A stretch of 64,000 nt of DNA. Source: Bathynomus jamesi. Taxonomy: Eukaryota; Arthropoda; Malacostraca; Isopoda; Cirolanidae. Position numbers and translations under genes: made by a program. The notes below the pieces were generated by a model, which saw only the letters and a list, made by a program, of their open reading frames with translations, had not been told where the DNA came from and did no database searches. Of this stretch, positions 42,801 to 52,900 are shown in pieces. The DNA lies in NCBI GenBank assembly GCA_023014485.1, contig JAJOZX010000939.1, forward strand, positions 1,065,453-1,129,452, given 5' to 3'. Numbering within the stretch: the first letter of the stretch is position 1; each line of letters opens with the position of its first letter.

Positions 42801-43289
42801 ATGGATGCTAATACACTTCAGAAAGTAATGAATAGTGAACGAGTCACACGTCCCAAATTTATCTGCGTGTTTGCGAAGAATGAAACACTGAGTTTGCCAA
42901 GTACGCGAGAATGCGGTAGTCTTATTGTGAACACAGATGTCATCGGTAATGAAGGGATTCATTGGATCGCTGTCTATTTTAAAAATAGACAGCGCCTGTA
43001 CTATTTTGATTCACTCGGTACTCAACCCTAGAGTGACCCTATTATTGTAAAATTTCTCGCTCAGTTACATATTCCCGAAGTTGTATGGAACCCGTTTCGT
43101 ATGCAAGGATATTTTAGTAATACTTGCGGAATGTACTGCGTCTCATTTCTCATGCATATGTCATGTGATAAAGAATTTATAAATTTTTTAAATTTATTTG
43201 ACCCGTGTCACACTCGCCGAAACGATGAAATGGTATGCAGAGAGATAAAAATCCGTTTTCCAATTGTACGCACCAGTACAATAGTATAA
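42801..43289 (+). pseudogene. pro: adenain-like maturation cysteine protease, one in-frame stop
   Basis: C5-family protease that would cleave capsid precursors. The catalytic His is in GIHWIAVYF (residue 54), Asp in YYFDSLG (residue 70), and Cys in YFSNTCGMYC (about 43120). The frame is continuous from 42801 to 43289 except for a TAG at 43029. The start is one base after the capsid stop, so translation may be coupled or transcripts spliced. The length of 162 codons is typical for Polinton proteases. Confidence 0.9.
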
Positions 43290-43367
43290 TGTTTTTGTTC
43301 GTGTGTGTATATTTGTAACGGTATATTCTGTAGTTTAAGATGGTTATTGTACTGATTTCTTTCATTT

Positions 43368-43373
43368 AATAAA
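43368..43373 (+). terminator. polyadenylation signal of the capsid cluster
   Basis: AATAAA about 80 bp after the protease stop, at the end of the plus-strand cluster and just before exon 2 of the opposing transcript. Confidence 0.6.
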
Positions 43374-43424
43374 TTTATGAAAATATATTGTCTTCTTACC
43401 CCAAAAAGATCGGAAAACACTTAC

Positions 43425-43532
43425 ATTATTTCGGTGTGACATTCATTATGCTGACTGATCAGTATATCCTCCGTATTCATGACACGAGATTCTTCAAAAG
43501 ATTGTATAACACGTGTCAAATCCTCATCGGAC
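43425..43532 (-). CDS. candidate internal exon of the polymerase transcript
   Basis: 108 bp, open in the phase required by the upstream exon. It is preceded by a pyrimidine-rich acceptor (TTCTTTCTCCTTTAAG ending at 43533) and followed by a consensus donor GTAAGT at 43424-43419. Its product is acidic (SDEDLTRVIQSFEES, NTEDILISQHNE). It enters and leaves in phase 2, matching both the 43816 donor and the 37359 acceptor. It overlaps no plus-strand gene. Its joining to polymerase 6 kb away is inferred from phase and composition. Confidence 0.6.
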
Positions 43533-43815
43533 CTTAAAGGAGAAAGAATAATGTTCATATTGATTCTTTTTAATAAAAACATATACAGAGTATACAGACA
43601 GACCCCATTATGTGAAGATATCTTTGGTTCGCTCAGAGAAACTCATTTAAGAGGTAAATCCGAATAACATTTAAAACACGCAAAAGATTGCCATAAAAAT
43701 TTCGGTTTTAGCATAATGGTGAGTATCTAAATGAAGTATTTGACGAGATACTACAACCCTCCATATATATAAAATCATGTTTCTTGTGAATAAAAATAAA
43801 ATTATAGACACTTAC

Positions 43816-43991
43816 ATTTCTATGGTAGTCCCTTGCGTCGGATTGTAAGGAGCGTCACTGCAAATATCTTCAACGGTTTGCGTTGGAAATAATTCATCAC
43901 GGTCAATCGCGTTAAAAAGATTAATTGCAGTCAATGCTGCAGTGTCACCTTCTTCATACAAATCCGGAAAAGCGTAAAGTTCGTGGTCCAT
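43816..43991 (-). CDS. candidate first coding exon of the polymerase transcript
   Basis: The ATG at 43991 sits in CCACCATGG, an ideal Kozak context. It is followed by 58 codons (MDHELYAFPDLYEEGDTAAL ... TQTVEDICSD) that end two bases into a codon at a GTAAGT donor (43815-43810). Without splicing it would stop one codon later. A TATA box and GC box lie about 85-110 bp upstream. The protein is acidic and not recognised. It could be the N-terminus of polymerase B or of another early protein. Confidence 0.6.
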
Positions 43992-44074
43992 GGTGGAGGG
44001 AATGCACTGGCAGAGGGAATGATTATTCACTGACGCGAAAATAGCTACTGTTACTCCCAACTGAAAAATATTTC

Positions 44075-44106
44075 CTTTTATATGCACAATCACCAAGCTC
44101 CGCCCC
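44075..44106 (-). promoter_or_regulatory. leftward promoter: TATA box and GC box
   Basis: On the minus strand GGGGCGGAG (44106-44098) is followed 15 bp later by TATAAAAG (44082-44075), about 85 bp before the ATG at 43991. It lies right of the capsid cluster and points left, as expected for an early replication transcript. Confidence 0.55.
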
Positions 44107-44219
44107 AAAAGATTAAGACCAGATGTTCGTAGTGATTGGTTGTCAGTGTAGCTGGGTGGAGCTATGATAAGTTTGTGTACCAATCGTAACACCGCTATAA
44201 CGGGTCCGGACGACTAATG

Positions 44220-45230
44220 GCATCTTTATATTTTCTCCAATAGATTTAATGCTCGTATTACCCCTTGCTGTCTTTACCATGTCAATATTTTTCCCCCACT
44301 ATTCCCGGATCATTAGTCACTAATGTAATCGAGAGGATTTTATAATAAAGAAATTATAAATATATCCATTCCTTTAATTATATTTTTAAAAAAGAGAAGA
44401 GCATTCGGTTTCCACGTTAAACTGTGGGTCTAAGGCGAAGTGAAAACCTTAACCGTTGTTACAATTCGGGGAAGAGCTAGTTATCATTATTACTAAAGAG
44501 AAAAATCGTGTAATAGCATGTTTTTCAGCCATACTTCCCGCCGGAACAAATGATCCTGTTATTTTAAATCCGGTTCAATAATCAAATGTTCCTGTTATGT
44601 TGAAATTATGATGATCAACGACTCCCTGACGAGATGTATTTCTTGAACTGATCCACAGAGCAGATGTTCACATCTTCTGAAGACTGCATGTTCCACATTT
44701 TATAATAAAGAAATTATAAATATATCCATTCCTTTAATTATATTTTTAAAAAAGAAAAGAGCATTCGGTTTCCACGTTAAACTGTGGGTCTAAGGCGGAG
44801 TGAAAACCTTAACCGTTGTTACAATTCGGAGAAGAGCTAGTTGTTATTATTACTAGAGAAAAATCATGCATTAACATGTTTTGCGGTCATACTACCCCCG
44901 GATCAATAATCAAATGATCTTGTTATGTTGAAATTATGATGAGCAACGACTCCCTGACGAGATGTATTTCTTGAACTGATCCACAGAACAGCCGTTCACA
45001 TCTTCTGAAGGCTGCACGCGCCACAGATCTTATAGACAATGCAGGTCCTGTATATGAGCTTTAATTATCTCGATGAAATAGTGAGCAATCATTCCCTGAC
45101 GAGATGTATTTCTGAATCCACGTTAAACTGTAGGTCTAAGGTCGGGTGAAAAGCTTTCCAATTCGGCGAGAAAGAGTTAATTATTATTACTACTGTAATT
45201 TGTACCACCGTATATATATATATATATCCA
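44220..45230. repeat. tandem duplication of about 360 bp, SINE/LINE-derived
   Basis: Units start near 44339 and 44699 with TATAATAAAGAAATTATAAA, and a third partial unit lies near 45085-45190. Each unit joins the SINE-like block (GTGGGTCTAAGG) with a piece antisense to the LINE C-terminus seen at 62131 (CTTGAACTGATCCACAG). No protein is encoded. Confidence 0.8.
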
Positions 45231-45792
45231 TTCCTTTATTTATTTTAAAAGAATGAACAAAACTCTCGCTCTCTCTCTCTCTATATATATACACGAGATA
45301 GGTGTACGCCTGGTGTGAATGAATTCAAAATGATTCTATAGTTTCATTGGTACGTTTTTATTTCCCACTAACTGTGTACACGAGATAAGTGTATGCATGG
45401 TGTAAATGAACTCTGAAGCTGTTCTTTTTGCAGACGTTTATACAGAAAACACGTAATTACATTAAATTGTTAGTACTTTCAGGTTTGCCCACCTCATGCA
45501 CCTTATTTCTTTTGCTGATTATTATTTAATATAATTGTGTGTATATCTTTCAATAACAGAGATGTTATCTAAGAATATGACACCATACAAATTACGCGTA
45601 AATAAAAATATGAAACATTTTCTTCGCTTCAAGAATGAATTTCATTGAAGAAGTAATAACAACAGCAAAATTAAGATTTGGAGTGAAGCGAGATTTATCC
45701 CGAGTGGTCTGGAAGAAAGGTCAAATCGCGGTCATTTCAAAAAGGCCTCTGGGCAAACGATTCGAATTGACCCAGATTCTCAGTAACCCTTT

Positions 45793-45845
<53 letters not shown>

Positions 45846-45925
45846 TGAGAATATGTTAATGGAACGAATTCTTTTAATTGTTTAGTGATTTTTTAATGTT
45901 TTAATTAACTTTAAGGTGAAAATCC

Positions 45926-45984
<59 letters not shown>

Positions 45985-46020
45985 AATGACAAAATTAAAT
46001 AGACACAGTTAATATGATTC

Positions 46021-46048
<28 letters not shown>
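45231..46048. repeat. simple repeats and partial direct repeat
   Basis: Holds short (CT)n at 45269, (GT)n at 45798-45840, (TA)n at 45931-45982 and 46026-46050. A segment at 45720-45795 recurs near 47965-48020 (AAAAAGGCCTC...GAATTGACCCAGATT). No gene is supported; the open frame at 45635-45859 lies across this repeat and ends in the microsatellite. Confidence 0.6.
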
Positions 46049-46051
<3 letters not shown>

Positions 46052-46659
46052 TGAACAGGAACACCAGAGAAAATACAAACATCCTTCAAGGTTTAATAGT
46101 ACCAACGTTTCGGAATGCACTAATTCCATCTTCAGGGCTAAAACAATAAAATTCCAAATCACATACAAAATTACAAAATACAAATTGCTTAATAACAATT
46201 TAAAATAAACTTAAAAAAAAAAAAAATTATAAAAAGTAGCTAAGAAAATGTAAAACATTAAAACTAAAAGGTAAATAAATGTGAAGTTAAAAAGTTAAAA
46301 TTATAAAAAGTAAAAGCATTAAAACTGAAATGTAAATAAAATAAACTAGTACCTTAACCAAAACATAGCAGATCTATCGATGATTCGTCAGAATTTAGGT
46401 CTGGTTTTAGTTTATAAATAAACAGAGACTCCATAATTTTAAGCTTAAGGTCAGAGCTTCCAGCAGCAAGTACGGTGAAATTAGACTGTGAAATTGGGTG
46501 GTTATTGTTGTGCGAGTGATTACGTATGAGAGAATTAGGTGGTTTGCCAAGGGGTAAATTTGTACGGACCGATTTACCGAGATGTTCGTAAATACGAGAT
46601 TTTAAATGTCTTTTAGTTTTACCTATATATGACCCCATACAGTGGTCACACTTGTATTG
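46049..46659 (-). repeat. Penelope-like element end, inverted arm 1
   Basis: 611 bp that is the reverse complement of 46927-47538. It encodes on the minus strand (46354-46638) the same 94 residues as the right arm, the GIY-YIG-type endonuclease end. The identity appears essentially complete. Confidence 0.92.
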
Positions 46660-46665
46660 GTCGAG

Positions 46666-47232
46666 ACTACAATAGGCAGAACCTTAAACAGACTAATAAG
46701 CCCTACAACTAGAAACTTAATTACAGTCCCCAAAGATATCCTGTATTTCACTTTGCCCTATATGGGAACCTCAAGTTTTAACATTAGAAATAAACTTTTA
46801 AAATTGCTCAAGGAATTCTACCCACAACTGTGTATAAAAATTATATTCACCCCGTCTAAATCGATTTATCATTTATTTAAATACAAGGATGTTATACCTA
46901 CACTTCTTAAGTCATCTATAGTTTATCAATACAAGTGTGACCACTGTATGGGGTCATATATAGGTAAAACTAAAAGACATTTAAAATCTCGTATTTACGA
47001 ACATCTCGGTAAATCGGTCCGTACAAATTTACCCCTTGGCAAACCACCTAATTCTCTCATACGTAATCACTCGCACAACAATAACCACCCAATTTCACAG
47101 TCTAATTTCACCGTACTTGCTGCTGGAAGCTCTGACCTTAAGCTTAAAATTATGGAGTCTCTGTTTATTTATAAACTAAAACCAGACCTAAATTCTGACG
47201 AATCATCGATAGATCTGCTATGTTTTGGTTAA
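46666..47232 (+). CDS. Penelope-like element: C-terminal GIY-YIG endonuclease region
   Basis: The frame gives LPYMGTSSFNIRNKLLKLLK, then YKCDHCMGSYIGKTKRHLKS (CxxC followed by a GSYIGKT-type GIY-YIG motif), RIYEHLG, and SLIRNHSHNNNHPISQSNF before the stop at 47230. This is the C-terminal endonuclease of Penelope-like retroelements, which nicks target DNA for reverse transcription. The RT domain is missing: the copy is 5'-truncated near 46665. It lies inside the right part of the Polinton, so it inserted there. Confidence 0.85.
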   Translation, partial: TTIGRTLNRLISPTTRNLITVPKDILYFTLPYMGTSSFNIRNKLLKLLKEFYPQLCIKIIFTPSKSIYHLFKYKDVIPTLLKSSIVYQYKCDHCMGSYIGKTKRHLKSRIYEHLGKSVRTNLPLGKPPNSLIRNHSHNNNHPISQSNFTVLAAGSSDLKLKIMESLFIYKLKPDLNSDESSIDLLCFG

Positions 47233-47538
47233 GGTACTAGTTTATTTTATTTACATTTCAGTTTTAATGCTTTTACTTTTTATAATTTTAACTTTTTAAC
47301 TTCACATTTATTTACCTTTTAGTTTTAATGTTTTACATTTTCTTAGCTACTTTTTATAATTTTTTTTTTTTTTAAGTTTATTTTAAATTGTTATTAAGCA
47401 ATTTGTATTTTGTAATTTTGTATGTGATTTGGAATTTTATTGTTTTAGCCCTGAAGATGGAATTAGTGCATTCCGAAACGTTGGTACTATTAAACCTTGA
47501 AGGATGTTTGTATTTTCTCTGGTGTTCCTGTTCATTAT
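46927..47538 (+). repeat. Penelope-like element end, inverted arm 2
   Basis: 612 bp, mirror of arm 1. The 267-bp spacer 46660-46926 exists only once and encodes upstream Penelope sequence, so the longer copy is the plus-strand one. Confidence 0.92.
47451..47479 (+). ncRNA. hammerhead-ribozyme-like core in the Penelope end
   Basis: CTGAAGA, then a 5-bp stem GGAAT/ATTCC with loop TAGTGC, then GAAAC. This matches the CUGANGA - stem II - GAAA hammerhead core known from Penelope-like elements, with one extra T before the stem as in other elements. The mirror copy is at 46107-46135. Stems I and III and the cleavage site are not established. Confidence 0.4.
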
Positions 47539-47571
47539 TAAACTGCGTTTTCCACGCCACCAATCAATAGC

Positions 47572-47583
47572 CGATAATATATA

Positions 47584-47623
<40 letters not shown>

Positions 47624-48520
47624 AGGAGAAAGTTTTTCGTTTGTGTATATTTCGTCTGAACTAATATTTTGACGATTGTACGTTCACGAAGGGTGAGAAG
47701 TTTGGGGGGAATGAGGGAGGAGCGGGGGACGACCGTGTGTTTTGAATTGTAGTTTGTTTCAACTTTTTTCGTTAGGTTTCTTATCCTTTCCCACTGTTAT
47801 TCGTGACTTAATTGTGATATTAATAATAAAAAGAGGAATTAAGTAATAAAGCGATTTACTGTTTAAAGATCGTGTGTTTAAATTATTTATTTAATAAACA
47901 GAATTTCTTTTAATTGTTGGAATTAAGAAGATACGTTCGCGTCCTACCGTACCTTGCAAAAAGGCCTCGGGCAAACACGTGTGTTTCGAATTGACCCAGA
48001 TTGTCGGAAATCCTTTCCTCGTGAAAGAAAAAAAACAGCGTTTAATGATTAATTTCTTATATTGAATAATTAATTTCTTTCATGATTGATTCTCTTAAAA
48101 GGAGAAAATTCATTTGTTTTAAATTAATATACGTTTAGCTTCATTCGATTTAAATTAATGTACGTTTGGCATTTTTTTTCTGATTTTCATTCACATGATA
48201 TGTACAGAGACGTGTGTGTGTGTGTGTGTGTGTGCACGAGTTGTTCATTCGTTTATTATATATACATACAAGCACAGATGGGGTGAGAAGTTTGGGGGGA
48301 ATGAGGGAGGAGGTGGGACGACCGTGTGTTTTGAATTGTCGTTTGTTTCACCTTTTCCTTTCCCACTGTTATTCTTGACTTAATTGTGATATTTATAATA
48401 AAAATAGGAATTAAGTAATAAAGCGATTGATTGTGTAAAGAGCGTGTGTTTAAATTATTTATTTATGAACAGAATTTCTTTTAATTGTTGGAATTAAGAA
48501 GATTCATCTGTATTGATTAA
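47572..48520 (+). repeat. direct repeat of about 240 bp, two copies
   Basis: 47684-47940 and 48281-48510 share GGGTGAGAAGTTTGGGGGGA through GTTGGAATTAAGAAGAT at about 90 percent identity, offset about 597 bp. Between them lies a partial copy of the 45730 segment. (TA)n occurs at 47577-47620 and (TG)n at 48212-48232. No coding is supported. Confidence 0.8.
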
Positions 48521-48920
48521 CTACCATCATATAAATATATTGTGGTATTTAAATGGATGATTAATATATGGTTTAATTTAATAAATATTGCTATCTGGCA
48601 ACTCAGTCTTCGATTAATATATGAATTAATTAAATATATAGCACAAACTGGCAACTCAGCCTTCTATTGGAATTAAATACATGGCGCTATCTAGCAACTC
48701 CGTCGAGAGGCTGACGACGGAGTCATACAAGCTCGGCTCCCAGCCGAGCAAGGATCTTTGGTCCTTTCTCTTTCTGGCCCTTTGGGAAAACCCCTTCCCT
48801 CCCATAGAGGCCTCTTAGGTTAGGTATATCCCTTTGGGGGAATAGCTTGGGGGAGAACTCCGCCTCCAAGTTGCATGCCCTTGCAATCCCATTTTGGGGT
48901 TGGCAACAAAGGCCGATACT

Positions 48921-48974
<54 letters not shown>

Positions 48975-49002
48975 CCTTCAGGTGTACCCCTCCCCCTTGG
49001 CT
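48521..49002. repeat. Polinton right subterminal region and (CT)n
   Basis: Contains repeated CTGGCAACTC motifs (48595-48690), echoing the GTTGCCAG motif of the left subterminal repeat. A GC-rich stretch with AACTCCGCCTCCAAGTTGCATG resembles part of the terminal repeat (about 48858-48880). (CT)n lies at 48919-48972. Confidence 0.6.
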
Positions 49003-49362
49003 CCTTCTAAGCCAACTGGCTGATTAGGAGCCTATAAGACAACGCCTACTCGGCTGAAGTCTTAATATGCACTTAGCTCCTGCCAGGTGAACACCTCTCC
49101 TCCTTTCTCTCCTTCTCCTTTCTCTTGGGAGATAACGCCGCCTCCAAGTTTCATGACCCCTTGTTGCACCTGCAGCATCCCCCCAACCCCCTTTTTTGTG
49201 CAACACACTACCCCCCTTTGCAACACCCCATCCCCTTTGCAACATTGATTTGTCGCATAACACCCACCCCCCTTTGCAGCACCCCACCCCCTTTGCAACA
49301 TTGTAACATTACGTAATAATTTGCAACATTCCTGCACTCTCCCCTTTTGCGGCTATACTACT
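49003..49362 (-). repeat. Polinton right terminal inverted repeat
   Basis: Inverse of 29336-29635, with extra G-rich units (TTGCAAAGGGG...). Followed directly by TACGCA (49363-49368), the target duplication. Confidence 0.95.
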
Positions 49363-49499
49363 TACGCAGTTGCTTGAGGATTCCTGATGTATGAGCATAA
49401 TAATTACTCTTGTTTATTTTTCTAATAATTTTCTCCTAGTTTATGATTGAAGGGTTGATGATGTAATCATATGCACTCCCATTTGCATAATATTGTATG

Positions 49500-52400
49500 T
49501 GAGATGTGGATAGACTAGACTTTTTTCCCTTCATTTAGTTTTTCCCTTCTACTCCAGTTGGAGAGAGTTTTTTACTTCTGGGGTTAAACCTTAACCACAA
49601 GGAATTTTTAGGTACAGCCTAGTACCAGACGTAGGATAGAGGGGCTATATCGTAATATCTCCCCAACAATTTCTCCAGATGTTATACTTATGGGCAGTTG
49701 GTTCAGGAACTCCACTGTAGATATTTTTACTGCTCGTGTTGCTCCCACTACTATCGGGATGATCTCAGGTTCTACATGCCACATCGTTCGTATCTCATAT
49801 TTGAGTCCCTGGTATTTTAAGATCTTTTCCTAGTCCCCTGGGATTCCTACTTCCACCAAGAGGCATTTGTTACCCTCCTCCTTTCTTACTAATATGTCTG
49901 GCCTGCATCCTGATACTCTGATGTCAGTTGGTATCTCATGATCATATAAGAGCAGCACTTTATCATTGTCTTCTATTCCATGTGGAATATGTTCCCAATG
50001 CTTTTCTGTTTCTAGCCCTATTTCGTATTTTTTTTACATAGCTTGAAGCGAATTAGCTTACAGACTTTGTGTCTGTCTGTGTAGTTTCCTGTGTACGAAT
50101 ACTTCACATCCAGATAGTATCGGACTCACAGTCTCTGGGCTCTTTGAGCACAGTCTGCATATTTCAGGTTCATTTTTACCCTCAATATTTCTTTTTAACC
50201 AGTTTGTCCGTAGTGCCTGGTCTTGTGCTGCCACCACCAGCCGTTCATCCTCTAGTCTCAGTGACCCTCTTACCAGGAACTCCACGGTTTTATCCCTCTC
50301 TATTTATACTCTGTTTAGCACGTCCTCTTTGTATACTTTGCTGAATTTGTGCTTTTCCCCAGTTCTTCTCCTTTTCTTTTGATCTTTTCCGGTTATACCT
50401 TCTCTTTATGGTGCTTATCTTTTCCATGAGAGGTTTATTTGCAATGTCTTCAAGCTATTCAGTCCTGTGCCGGTGTCCGCTAGGTAGTCATTTGCCTTCT
50501 TGGAAAGTGATGTTCGAGGCTTTTCATGTTCATGGTCTCTTACAAATCTGATTAGCTTCCTTCTCCTTCCATTATGTACTGCGCTAATCCTATCGTTGTG
50601 GCTTTGTGCACTTGGTCTATTAGCGCAAGCCTAATCCACTACCCCTCCTTGGCAGGTATAGCGTTGGTGTGCATTGATTTATATAGGATCTCTGCGCATG
50701 GAGCACTTTTCTGGTGATTGTATCCAGTTTGTTGATTTCTAGCTGGGTCCAGTTGATTATGCCAAAACTGTATGACAGTACGGGTACTGCCAGCGAATTT
50801 ATGGATAAGATCTTATGTTTACTGTGTAGGTGGGATTTCAGGATTAGTTTTATTCTTTTATGCATCTTTCTTTATAGGTGGTCTCTTGCTCTAGTTCTTC
50901 TATCATGATATTGTCCACCATGATGTTTTGTGACTCACACCTTTTGCCTTTCTTTAGTGTGAAGATGGTACCTTTCTCAAGACCAAATTCCATCTGGATG
51001 TCATCTGAGAACTTTTTTACCTCCCGGATCTCATCTGTTAGCTCGCTTTTGTTTGGGGCATACAGTTTTAGGTCATCGATGTAGAACAAGTGAAATATTT
51101 TTGGGCTGCTCTTTTCCCTTGGTCTCGTCACGTAGCCTTTGTTTAGGTTGTTTATTAGTTGGCTAAGTGGGTTTAGTACCAGTACAAACAAAAGAGAGGA
51201 GATATTGAATCACCCTGGTAGATCCCTCTTTTGATTCTCACATTGTTCATCTCTAAAGTTCTTTTACTGTGATGGAGGTTAGGTCCGTTTCCCATTGTGT
51301 CATAGCTGTTTCTAAGAAGACCCTGATGGTGGGGTGGATCTCGTATAATCTCATCACTTCTCTCACCATGAGTGGTGTACACTGTATACGTCTTTTTGTA
51401 GTCAATCCATGCCATGCTTAGGTTTCTCTCTTTTTGTTGCTCTCCAATATAGCCCTGTTGATTAATAGGTCCTTTTGTCCCATACATTTATCTGCTACAT
51501 CCTTTTTGTTCTGGACTTATGTTTCTTCTGCATGTTTGTAGATCCTGTCTGCTATGATTCCTGTTAGTATTTTGTAGGTTTGTAGGCAAACTGTTATTGG
51601 TCTATATTTCCTTGGGTTCTGGGTTTCATGGACTTTGGCAGTAATGTTGTTTTTCCTTTTATCAACCATTTGGCGCTTCTTCTTCTGCTGTTCGTATCTT
51701 GTTGAAGCACCTTCTTAGTTTTCTACTTAGTGATGTTAGCATTTTTAACCATAAGTTCTTAATCATGTCTGGGCTTGGTGCTTTCCAGTTACTGCTTCTT
51801 TTCTTTTTTTCGACTTCTTTCATGGTTATTCTGTCCATGTTCATCTCTGAGATGTTTCTCCACCTTTTCGTTGTTGTAAAGGCTCCCAATCCATTCTACA
51901 CCATCATTATGGTTGACTTCATTTTCATAGATGTTCTCCAGAAATGCTCCACTTTTCTTTTTCAGGCGGTCTTTCTGCCTTCATCTGGGCACTTTTAATT
52001 CTCTAAATAGTTTCGTCTTCAAACATCTCATTTTGTTCTTTTCTTTGTCCAGCGTATATATCTTGCCAATCTTTTGCTTTTGCTGACAGGTCCTAATTTT
52101 TCCTGGCAATGTTTGTATGATCTTTCTTTGATTGTACTGTCCAGTTTTTCTTTTGGATTAGCACATTTACCTTCCTCCTTCCCAGTTCAAATCTTATTTC
52201 CCCTCTCACATGGGTAGTTAGAATTGAGATCTCTTTCCTGTGGTTACTCACTCTGTTCTCTAGTCTTTGCTGTCACCTTGGGTCCCTATTATTTTATTCA
52301 TTCCCTGGTTTGCTCCTGGTGTTTGCTTGCCTATGTTATCCCTGCCATCTCGGTATGCTGACTGCCGTTGCGTAATATAACCTGTTTATTTTCTGTAAGG

Positions 52401-52900
52401 TTACTTTCCTGGGGTGCTAGGTCCGATGTATGTCTTCTTCTTTGTGGATCAGGATCCTCCTTTTCATTTCCTTCTCTTCCTCACTTTCCTCTTCCATCTC
52501 TTTCACCCCTCATTGTCTGACCCTGATGTAGAGTCCCCCTCATCATCTGATTGTTCACTTGGGGGATGGGATGGGAGCGGGGGGGGGGGCAGGGTGTCTG
52601 TGTGTCAGTGGACCATCTCCTTCCATCTCCTCATCCTACCTGGGCAGACATCATGCTCCACTCCTTTCGTATGGTTTTTAGTAGTTGTTTCTTTACAGCA
52701 GTTGGGATATCACCTCTGTTTTTTCTGCTATTGTTGCTTCATCATGTAATGAGATTTCCATTTGGCTTTCTGGTGTTTCGACAGGCTTGTTTTTCATGGC
52801 TTTTTCTTTCTTTTACTTGCTGTCCCTTGCTTGTTCTTAGTTCTTCTAGGATGTCAGCAGTTATGTTATAATGTTATAATGTTTCAGACAACAAAGACCC
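49500..52900 (-). pseudogene. R2/R4-type LINE with restriction-like endonuclease end
   Basis: Reading leftward, in several frames: KAPSPDMIKNLWLK (51800), RPITVCLQTYKILTGI (about 51600), GIYQGDSISPLFCL (51200), FYIDDLKLYA (motif C, about 51080), then SIRNSLAVPVLSY-like thumb text. The C-terminal zinc motif is CRLCSKSPETVSPILSGC...H (50170-50110), followed by WHVEPEIIPIVVGATRAV (about 49770) to about 49590. The CCHC plus PDV/PIVVGA-type ending is the signature of the restriction-like endonuclease in the R2, R4/Dong and NeSL group. Numerous frameshifts make it inactive. The 5' edge (about 52900) is uncertain. 49369-49500 is AT-rich spacer. Confidence 0.75.

Larger units (their letters stand above)
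29336..49362. mobile_element. Polinton/Maverick element, 20 kb, both ends present
   Basis: The ends are inverted copies beginning AGTAGTATAGCCGC (29336 and, on the minus strand, 49362). They are flanked by a perfect 6-bp duplication TACGCA at 29330-29335 and 49363-49368, the duplication length typical of Polintons. Inside are protein-primed DNA polymerase B, retroviral-type integrase, packaging ATPase, adenain-like protease, major and minor capsid proteins, the defining Polinton set. The plus-strand cluster spans 37.4-43.3 kb and the minus-strand cluster 30.2-37.4 kb. The capsid gene is intact, but polymerase, integrase, ATPase, penton and protease each carry at least one stop or frameshift. 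The right 5 kb is filled with repeats and a nested Penelope-like insertion. Confidence 0.97.

Noticed and set aside
45635..45859. Possible small gene with a basic N-terminal region
   Set aside because: The frame runs into (GT)n, part of it recurs as a repeat near 47965-48020, and no motif is recognisable.
50069..52871. Plus-strand frames with hydrophobic Cys/Phe-rich sequence
   Set aside because: They are antisense to the R2/R4-type RT coding on the minus strand; hydrophobicity comes from complementing Lys/Glu codons.
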